DNA from: Chloroflexota bacterium
Lineage (GTDB): Bacteria > Chloroflexota > Dehalococcoidia > Lucifugimonadales > Australimonadaceae
Reading direction: 5' to 3'
DNA length: 11,564 bases
Assembly: GCA_027625205.1 (NCBI GenBank)
Contig: JAQBVZ010000007.1
Location: 1-11,564 of the forward strand
The notes under the pieces were generated by a model. It did no database searches. It saw only the letters and a list, made by a program, of their open reading frames with translations, and was not told where the DNA came from. Below are positions 6,805 to 11,564 of this stretch, one piece after another. A program made the translations under genes and the position numbers. The first letter of the stretch is position 1. Each line of letters opens with the position of its first letter.

Positions 6805-8469
6805 CTAACCCCTAAATATTCCTGGATTGGTGACTGCGCCCTGATTGGCCGAGGCCACGTCCCTGGCGTACTTGGCAAAGACGCCGCTGGCGTACCGGGG
6901 CGCTGGCTGCTTCCACGCCGCCCTGCGGTCCGTAAGCTCCTCTTCAGAGATGTCCACGTCCAGCCTGCGGTTGTCTATGTCCAGCACGATGGTGTCACCC
7001 TCTTTCACAAGGCCGATGTTGCCGCCGTGGAAGGCTTCAGGGGCAATGTGGCCCACCATCAGGCCACGAGTGGCCACGCTGTCACCCATGCCAGCGCCTA
7101 CGATTGCAGCGGTCACGCCAAGCATTTCACGCATGCCAGGGCCGCCTGACGGGCCTTCGTAACGGATGACCACAATGTCACCGGGGTTGATTTTGCCCGC
7201 CTGCACAGCGACAAACGCATCCTCTTCGCGGTCGAACACACGGGCGGGGCCACGGTGCTGTGTACGCTCATGCCCCGCCAGCTTCACCACGCAGCCGTCC
7301 TCCGCAAGGTTGCCCCGCAGGATGGCGAGGCCGCCGTTGGGCTTGAAAGGCTTGTCCGCCGGGGCCACCACCTGCTGGCCGGGGGTCGCTACCGCAGCCG
7401 CAGCTATCTGTCCAAAGTTCTGGCCGCTCACGTTGGCTTCGCTCACGTGAGCCATCCCCGCAGAGACCAGCTCCTTGGAGACCAGGCCGTAGCCTCCCGC
7501 GTTGTAGAGGTCCTCTGCAACGTAGTCACCGCCGGGCTTCAGGCTGGCCACCGTGGGAGTACGCTCCGCAATATCATCAAAGTCGTTTATTTCCAAAGGA
7601 ACGCCAGCCTCTCTGGCGATTGCCAGCAGGTGCAGGACAGCGTTGGTGGAGCCGCCGGTGGCAGCCACGCCCGCAATCGCGTTCTCAAAGGCCGCGCGCG
7701 TCATGATGTCCCGGGGCTTTGTGTCGTTCTTGAGCAGTTGCATTACCAACTCGCCAGCCTTGCGCGCCTCTGCCTCCTTATGCTTGCCTATTGCCGGGAC
7801 AGCGTTTGCCCCTGCCGGGCTGATGCCCAGGAATTCCAGCGCCATGGCCATGGTGTTGGCCGTGAACTGTCCGCCACATGCGCCCGCGCCGGGGCAGGCA
7901 GCGTCCTCAATCGCCTTCAGCGCGGCATCGTCTATCTTGCCTGCGCCGTGGGCGCCAACAGCCTCAAACACCTCTTGGATGGTGATGTCCTTGCCCTGGT
8001 ACTTGCCGGGGGCTATCGCGCCGTTGTAGAGCGCCAGGCCGGGGATGTTCAGACGGGCCAGTGCCATTGCGCCAGCAGGGACGGTCTTGTCACACCCCAC
8101 AATGACCACCAGGCCGTCAAAAGAATGGCCTCGTGTTACCAATTCGATTGAGTCGGTGATGACCTCACGGCTAACCAGAGAGGCTTTCATGCCCTCCGTG
8201 CCCATGGTCACGCCGTCTGACACCGAGATGGTGTTGAATTCCATGGGCGTGCCGCCCGCCGCGCGTATGCCCTCCTTGACGAACTGGGCCAGCACGCGCT
8301 GGTTGTAATTACAGGGCATGGTCTCAATCCAGGTGGTGGCCACGCCAATAATGGGCTTGGCCAGGTCCTCATCTGTGAAACCGATTGCCTTCAACATGGC
8401 CCGCGCTGGCGCCCGTGACGGGCCGTCGGTCATCTCCGCGCTGTGTCGTTTCAAGGGGTTGGTGGTCAT
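6805..8469 (-). CDS. ilvD: Dihydroxy-acid dehydratase with missing catalytic-serine loop
   Basis: The 554-residue protein is clearly IlvD, which dehydrates 2,3-dihydroxy acids to 2-oxo acids in valine, leucine and isoleucine synthesis. Cluster ligands C53 (P-C-N), C126 (G-C-D-K-T) and C198 (G-A-C-G-G) are present, as are metal-site D85 and K128, and the G-P-x-G-G-P-G-M-R-E-M segment (439-449). The second family signature, normally (L/V)-x-T-D-G-R-F-S-G-(G/A)-T, is absent. The chain passes from G-D-S-V-A466 straight to T467-R-G-L-M-V-G-H, so about ten residues including the catalytic serine are missing while the frame is kept (junction near 7071/7072). The rest aligns normally to the C-terminal G-V-F-A-K-Y-A segment. 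GGAG seven bases before the ATG supports the start. It appears to lead the ilvD-hicAB-tldDE unit. As written, normal catalysis is doubtful; a sequence error is an alternative. Confidence 0.93.
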   Translation of the reverse strand: MTTNPLKRHSAEMTDGPSRAPARAMLKAIGFTDEDLAKPIIGVATTWIETMPCNYNQRVLAQFVKEGIRAAGGTPMEFNTISVSDGVTMGTEGMKASLVSREVITDSIELVTRGHSFDGLVVIVGCDKTVPAGAMALARLNIPGLALYNGAIAPGKYQGKDITIQEVFEAVGAHGAGKIDDAALKAIEDAACPGAGACGGQFTANTMAMALEFLGISPAGANAVPAIGKHKEAEARKAGELVMQLLKNDTKPRDIMTRAAFENAIAGVAATGGSTNAVLHLLAIAREAGVPLEINDFDDIAERTPTVASLKPGGDYVAEDLYNAGGYGLVSKELVSAGMAHVSEANVSGQNFGQIAAAAVATPGQQVVAPADKPFKPNGGLAILRGNLAEDGCVVKLAGHERTQHRGPARVFDREEDAFVAVQAGKINPGDIVVIRYEGPSGGPGMREMLGVTAAIVGAGMGDSVATRGLMVGHIAPEAFHGGNIGLVKEGDTIVLDIDNRRLDVDISEEELTDRRAAWKQPAPRYASGVFAKYARDVASANQGAVTNPGIFRG

Positions 8470-8500
8470 GTGTATGCTCCGTGACGGGGTTCAGGTATGG

Positions 8501-8516
8501 GTGGCATTATAGCCAC
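8501..8516 (-). promoter_or_regulatory. Consensus TATAAT inside an inverted repeat, ilvD promoter candidate
   Basis: On the minus strand TATAAT (8511-8506) lies 36 bases before the ilvD ATG. It is framed by GTGGC and GCCAC, giving a perfect 5-base inverted repeat centred on the -10 box. No good -35 was found at 16-18 bases upstream, so an activator or weak basal activity is possible. Confidence 0.45.
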
Positions 8517-8570
8517 AGGCTGCCGCCTTCGGCCATACGAGAGGGACGGCAAGGACAGTATGCCGTTGGA

Positions 8571-9104
8571 TTACTGGGTTGCAGCAGCAGCAGCAGCGCG
8601 CCGTCGCCGCGCCTTTCGACTGCTCCACCAGAGGTATGACGTCACACCTACAATGGCCATCATGACCACTACAAACGTCAAGGTGCCAGCGATGGGCGGG
8701 TTGAGCGCCGGTATCACCAATGGCGGTTGGTCTATCACCACCTCACCCAAGCCGCTGGCGATCAATATCTGCAAGCTCCACGTCCCAGGCTCAGGGGTGA
8801 TGGGTGTCCGGTAGTAACCAGGGAAAGCAGACGTGGTCCTGGCAGGTGTGTCTCCCAAGGTCCCGTCTTCCTGGTTCACCGTGAGGACGCGCACATCTGC
8901 GTCGTTGATAGACTCACCCGTGGCCGCGTCAGCGACCGTCACAGTCACCAGCACGCCACGAGCCGTGGGAGGGTCTGGGCTGATATCAATTTCAATGATG
9001 TAGGGGCCAACGACCTCACCGGTGGTCTCCTGTGCGAAGGCTGCAAGAGGCGTGACGGCTAGAAGAAGCGCCGCGATTAGAATGGGGAGTGCTCTTTTGA
9101 TCAT
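8571..9104 (-). CDS. Secreted, C-terminally anchored FixH/YtkA-like beta-domain protein
   Basis: The 177-residue protein starts with a clear Sec signal peptide (K-R, hydrophobic stretch 5-22, likely cleavage after A-F-A at 24). It then has an immunoglobulin-like domain at about 35-130 and a transmembrane helix at about 139-160. A cytoplasmic R-K-A-R-R-R-R tail ends in alanines. The domain pattern I-x-I-D-I-S-P-x-P-P-x-x-G then V-x-V-T-V-x-D, P-G-Y-Y and P-G-T-W-S-L resembles FixH/YtkA-type domains, but no metal-binding residues are recognisable and the family call is tentative. Topology is N-out/C-in. Its ATG overlaps the stop of the preceding DUF1232 gene as ATGA, so the two are coupled. The ilvD gene follows after 101 bases. 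The function is unknown. Confidence 0.8.
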   Translation of the reverse strand: MIKRALPILIAALLLAVTPLAAFAQETTGEVVGPYIIEIDISPDPPTARGVLVTVTVADAATGESINDADVRVLTVNQEDGTLGDTPARTTSAFPGYYRTPITPEPGTWSLQILIASGLGEVVIDQPPLVIPALNPPIAGTLTFVVVMMAIVGVTSYLWWSSRKARRRRAAAAAATQ

Positions 9105-9484
9105 GCTGCGTCTTCCTTGTCGTCTTTGTCTTTGTCTTTGTCGTCCTCAATCCGGTAACTCGTGGTAATGGTCTTGCCCTTGGGCTCGTAGCGTTCCCCT
9201 GCCAACAGCAGGTGCCGCTTGCCGCGGGAGATGAACAGCGCCAGCAGCAAGTAGACCACCAGTGCGTCATCCACAAAGCCAGCGATAGAGAAGTAGTCCG
9301 GCACCAGGTCACGGGGCATCAGGACATAGGCCAGAGCCAATACCGGCAGCGCCTTGAGGCGCAACGGCACCGCCCGGTGGAACATGAGGTACACTACCGT
9401 TCCAAGCTGCTGAATGATGATGCTGATGAACCGCATGACACCATTATAGTAGCGAATCAGCTTTGGTGGGCGGGACAAACGCAT
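9101..9484 (-). CDS. DUF1232 (YkvA-like) small membrane protein
   Basis: The 127-residue protein contains the DUF1232 core at about residues 43-78: L-K-A-L-P-V-L-A-L-A-Y-V-L-M-P-R-D-L-V-P-D-Y then a G-F-V-D-D-A-L-V segment. This matches the family hallmark of a short helix pair around P-x-D-L-(I/V)-P-D. The function of the family is unknown. The C-terminus is a charged run of alternating D and K (114-124) encoded by a small tandem repeat. Two starts are possible: ATG at 9484, with GGGGTGGG just upstream, or ATG at 9436 (residue 17), which has no ribosome site but a TATAAT six bases before it. The longer form is given. It is divergent from holA and overlaps the next gene by four bases. Confidence 0.82.
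   Translation of the reverse strand: MRLSRPPKLIRYYNGVMRFISIIIQQLGTVVYLMFHRAVPLRLKALPVLALAYVLMPRDLVPDYFSIAGFVDDALVVYLLLALFISRGKRHLLLAGERYEPKGKTITTSYRIEDDKDKDKDDKEDAA
9443..9448 (-). promoter_or_regulatory. TATAAT box six bases before an internal ATG
   Basis: On the minus strand TATAAT (9448-9443) is followed by six bases and then the ATG at 9436. If used as a -10 element, transcription would start at or next to that ATG and give a leaderless message for a 111-residue DUF1232 protein. No -35 match was found. Confidence 0.3.
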
Positions 9485-9521
9485 ATCCCACCCCTGGAAC
9501 GATGATGAGAGGCGGCACCCT

Positions 9522-10541
9522 GTGGCGGTCTACGTTTTTTACGGCGACGATACATTCTCCAGCCGGCAGGCTTTCCAGGAGCTGGTGGACGCCATGGGTT
9601 CTCCAGAGCTCAGAGAGTCCAACCTCACGGAGTTTGAGGGCGCAGGGCTGAACGCCGCTCAGTTTGCGGCTGCCGCCCAGGTCATACCCTTTCTGGCTGA
9701 ACGACGCTTGGTGGTGGTACGCGGCCTGCTGGCCACCGCTGAGAGCCAGGCGCAGGGTCGTCGTCGTGGCAGGCAGCCCGCTCGCCAACAGCAGGCCAAC
9801 CACAGTGACGCAATCATCGCAAGCTTGCAGGGACTCCCGCCCACGACCGACGTGGTGTTCCTGGAAGGTCGCGTTGCCCCAGGGAACTCCATCCTGGCAG
9901 CCCTGAAGCCGCTGGCCAACGTACGCGATTTTCCCGTGCTACGCGGTGACCGCTTGTCACGCTGGGTACGGGAACGCATGGAGCAGAAGGGCGGAGCCAT
10001 CACGGGTGAGGCCATCTCTCTCATGGTGGAGATGGTGGGCAGCAACCTGTGGTCCATGGACTCAGAGCTTGAGAAGCTGGCCACCTACCGCATAGGTGCG
10101 CGCGTGGAGGCTGACGACGTCCGGACGCTGGTGTCAGCGGCGCGGGAAGCCAACGTGTTCGCGCTGGTGGACGCCATCCTGGAGCATCGGCCAGACGCTG
10201 CCATGGGTATGATGGGCAACCTTCTGCAAAACGGCGCTACCGCCACGTATGTCCTCTCCATGGTGGCGCGACAGACCCGGTTCCTGGTTTTGGCCCAGGA
10301 GCTTGGCAGCCAGCGTGTGCCTCCCAACGAGTGGGGAGAACGCCTGGGCATACAGCAGGAGTTTGTCCTGCGTAAGACCACCCAGCAAGCGCGGCAATAC
10401 TCGCCAGACCAGCTCCGGCGGCTCTACCGTCTGCTGCTGGAGACGGACCTTTCCATGAAACGCGGTGAGACCACTGACGATGTGGCGATGGTGGAGTTTC
10501 TTGCCCAGGCCGGCACCCTGGGCACTCCAACCAGACGGTAA
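9522..10541 (+). CDS. holA: DNA polymerase III delta subunit (clamp loader)
   Basis: The 339-residue protein matches HolA, which opens the beta sliding clamp as part of the clamp loader during replication. Typical features are V-Y-V-F-Y-G-D-D (3-10), P-F-L-A-E-R-R-L-V-V-V-R (56-67), the V-V-F-L-E strand (111-115), L-W-S-M-D-S-E-L-E-K-L-A-T-Y (176-189), N-V-F-A-L-V-D-A-I-L (211-220) and L-L-E-T-D-L-S-M-K-R-G (305-315). Delta has no ATPase motif, as expected. A Q/R-rich, probably disordered stretch lies at about 73-95. The start is GTG at 9522; upstream ATGs at 9502 and 9505 are in another frame. GAGAGG about nine bases upstream fits a ribosome site. Length is normal for the family. The gene is divergent from the DUF1232 operon and is followed by tatA after 124 bases. 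Confidence 0.9.
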   Translation: MAVYVFYGDDTFSSRQAFQELVDAMGSPELRESNLTEFEGAGLNAAQFAAAAQVIPFLAERRLVVVRGLLATAESQAQGRRRGRQPARQQQANHSDAIIASLQGLPPTTDVVFLEGRVAPGNSILAALKPLANVRDFPVLRGDRLSRWVRERMEQKGGAITGEAISLMVEMVGSNLWSMDSELEKLATYRIGARVEADDVRTLVSAAREANVFALVDAILEHRPDAAMGMMGNLLQNGATATYVLSMVARQTRFLVLAQELGSQRVPPNEWGERLGIQQEFVLRKTTQQARQYSPDQLRRLYRLLLETDLSMKRGETTDDVAMVEFLAQAGTLGTPTRR

Positions 10542-10556
10542 CCCTGAGGCGTCTGG
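10531..10556 (+). terminator. Inverted repeat spanning the holA stop codon
   Basis: CCAGACG (10531-10537) and CGTCTGG (10550-10556) form a 7-base stem around a 12-base loop that contains the TAA. No T run follows, so it would be a weak or factor-dependent terminator at best. Confidence 0.25.
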
Positions 10557-10600
10557 CGATGGACGTAGTGCATATAGAGCGCCATATTCAACGTAAACAG

Positions 10601-10629
10601 TTGTTGCCCCTAGCCGTGAGTGGTATTCT
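10601..10629 (+). promoter_or_regulatory. Candidate sigma-70-type promoter for tatA
   Basis: TTGTTG (10601-10606) and TATTCT (10624-10629) are separated by exactly 17 bases and lie 37 bases before the tatA ATG. Each hexamer matches consensus only in part, so this is a moderate candidate. Confidence 0.4.
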
Positions 10630-10665
10630 TAGTTCACTGATTCATTCTTTTGGGTGGTGCGTGCC

Positions 10666-10875
10666 ATGTTTACATCAGGAATCCACATACCGGAACTGTT
10701 GCTCATCTTTGGCATTGTCCTGCTCCTATTTGGAGCAAGCCGGATTGGTGAAATTGGCGGCGCGTTGGGCAAGGGCATCAAGGAGTTCCGCAAGGCCACT
10801 ACAGGTGATGGAGAGCTAGCGGAAGAGCCTGCCAAGCCCAAGGCCAAGGCGGCAAAGGCAGCCAAAAAGAGCTAG
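10666..10875 (+). CDS. tatA: Twin-arginine translocase pore subunit TatA
   Basis: The 69-residue protein has the TatA plan: a short N-terminus, one transmembrane helix (about 8-24, [16 protein letters not shown]), the F-G-A-S-R hinge, an amphipathic helix (27-43, with G-K-G-I-K-E-F-R-K) and a lysine/alanine-rich tail. TatA assembles with TatC to export folded proteins. The E10 position fits TatA-type subunits, which have a polar residue near the start of the helix. The ATG at 10666 gives the normal short N-terminus; in-frame GTGs at 10654 and 10657 would add a few residues and are less likely. No tatC or tatB is nearby. It has its own candidate promoter and a strong terminator, so it is probably monocistronic. 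Confidence 0.88.
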   Translation: MFTSGIHIPELLLIFGIVLLLFGASRIGEIGGALGKGIKEFRKATTGDGELAEEPAKPKAKAAKAAKKS

Positions 10876-10914
10876 CCTGCTGGTCAGCGTATCGCAAAAC
10901 AACGAACGTACACA

Positions 10915-10948
10915 GAAACACCCGCCTCATGGCGGGTGTTTCTTTTTT
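10915..10948 (+). terminator. Rho-independent terminator after tatA
   Basis: GAAACACCCGCC (10915-10926) and GGCGGGTGTTTC (10931-10942) form a perfect 12-base stem with a TCAT loop, followed by six T at 10943-10948. This is a strong intrinsic terminator 40 bases after the tatA stop. Confidence 0.93.
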
Positions 10949-10973
10949 GGCTGCGTGACAACGCCCCTCCATG

Positions 10974-11002
10974 TTGGCACGAACCCCGTATGTGCATACC
11001 TT
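10974..11002 (+). promoter_or_regulatory. Candidate promoter for the amidohydrolase gene
   Basis: TTGGCA (10974-10979), a 17-base spacer and TACCTT (10997-11002) lie between the tatA terminator and the amidohydrolase. The -35 matches consensus at five of six positions and the -10 at three of six. Confidence 0.35.
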
Positions 11003-11055
11003 TCCCCCATTGCCCGCCGGTACGCTGACATCCCATCCGGCGCAGGAGACGCACC

Positions 11056-11564
11056 ATGCGAAACGGATACAAGGTCTACGACTCCGACACTCACATTCAG
11101 CCGTCGTTGGAGACCATAGAGCCCTACCTTGACCCAGACATCCGCGCCCGCTTGCCGGAGCTTGAACAGTACCTGGTCCCTGTCACCTATGAGTCCAGCG
11201 GCCTGGCTATTGAAAACCCCACACGGCACGTCGTCAGGCCGGGAGTCATACGCTACCGACGTGTATTGGGTGATGCCGGCCCGCCGGAGAAGCCCGTGTC
11301 CAATTACGGCAAGTTCCAGGGCACACGTCACCCATCTCGCGGCACCGCCGACTACGACATCGAAGCGCGCCTGCGTGACATGGATGAGGAGGGCGTGGAT
11401 GTCTGTCTCATGGTGCCGAACGTCCCCATGGGCCTACAGATACTGGACGACCCTGCGTTGGAGATGGGGTTCATCCGCGCATACAACCGCTATTTTGAGG
11501 ACTTTTGCAGCAAGGCGCCGGATCGTTTGAAGGCGCTCATGGTGGTCACTGGAAGAGATGTTCC
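11056..11564 (+). CDS. Amidohydrolase family protein (amidohydrolase_2 type, 3' partial)
   Basis: The frame opens at ATG 11056, with AGGAG seven bases upstream, and runs off the window after 169 full codons. The N-terminal Y-D-S-D-T-H-I (8-14) supplies the D-x-H metal site of TIM-barrel amidohydrolases (D11, H13). R-L-R-D-M-D-E-E-G-V-D-V-C-L-M-V-P-N (about 109-126) is the usual helix-strand after it. A-Y-N-R-Y-F-E-D-F-C then A-P-D-R-L-K-A-L-M-V-V is also typical. Relatives are metal-dependent hydrolases or decarboxylases of aromatic and other organic acids. The later metal ligands and the catalytic aspartate lie outside the window, so activity and substrate cannot be judged. It begins a new unit after the tatA terminator. 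Confidence 0.88.
   Translation, partial: MRNGYKVYDSDTHIQPSLETIEPYLDPDIRARLPELEQYLVPVTYESSGLAIENPTRHVVRPGVIRYRRVLGDAGPPEKPVSNYGKFQGTRHPSRGTADYDIEARLRDMDEEGVDVCLMVPNVPMGLQILDDPALEMGFIRAYNRYFEDFCSKAPDRLKALMVVTGRDV

Noticed and set aside
6798..6878. N-terminal extension of hicA into ilvD
   Set aside because: The added residues overlap the conserved C-terminus of IlvD and are not found in HicA proteins.
7255..8151. Long plus-strand open frame of 298 codons opposite ilvD
   Set aside because: It is antisense to a clear IlvD protein, has no recognisable domain and arises from high-GC codon bias.
8522..8533. GCCG-CCTT-CGGC hairpin between the anchored-protein gene and ilvD
   Set aside because: Only a 4-base stem with no T run; too weak to call a terminator or attenuator.
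8581..8595. Five tandem GCA triplets as a microsatellite of interest
   Set aside because: They encode the alanine/arginine-rich C-terminal tail of the anchored protein; a short triplet run like this is common in GC-rich genes.
1..11564. CRISPR arrays, tRNA genes, insertion sequences, phage or defence islands
   Set aside because: No regularly spaced repeats, cloverleaf-like segments, transposase motifs or terminal inverted repeats were seen on either strand.

Overview
The window is a bacterial chromosome segment of fairly high GC with dense, ordinary housekeeping and accessory genes. It shows no tRNA, rRNA, CRISPR array, transposase or other clear mobile element. The mix (tldD/tldE pair, a HicAB module, DUF1232/YkvA protein, GlcG/HbpS-like protein, class III cyclase, amidohydrolase, lone tatA) would suit a Chloroflexota bacterium of the Dehalococcoidia/SAR202 kind. 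This is an impression from protein style only; no phylogenetic marker was compared.

Layout. Bases 1-1113 (+) hold the 3' part of a membrane-anchored protein with two similar beta-sandwich modules, probably DUF3999 family. It converges on a membrane-bound class III adenylate cyclase (1169-2455, -), with a strong hairpin between the two. The divergent interval 2456-2624 separates the cyclase from a GlcG/HbpS-family gene (2625-3149, +). That gene converges, 21 bases apart, on a long minus-strand run.

The minus-strand run (9484 down to 3171) holds seven tightly packed genes: DUF1232 protein, secreted/anchored FixH/YtkA-like protein (ATGA overlap), ilvD (about 100 bases later, with its own TATAAT box), hicA (7 bases after ilvD), hicB (ATGA overlap), tldD (18 bases later) and tldE (1 base later). 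The last five look like one transcription unit. A toxin-antitoxin pair therefore sits between a branched-chain amino acid gene and a metalloprotease pair whose E. coli homologues were implicated in breaking down the antitoxin CcdA.

Divergent from that run are holA (9522-10541, +), then tatA (10666-10875, +) closed by a textbook intrinsic terminator, then the start of an amidohydrolase (11056 to the window end, +).

The most notable sequence-level observation is in IlvD. The protein is otherwise canonical, with all three cluster cysteines and the CDK motif, but it lacks in frame about ten residues that normally carry the T-D-G-R-F-S-G signature with the catalytic serine. Either the enzyme is inactive or altered, or the sequence carries a local error. 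The second notable point is the hicAB-tldDE arrangement.
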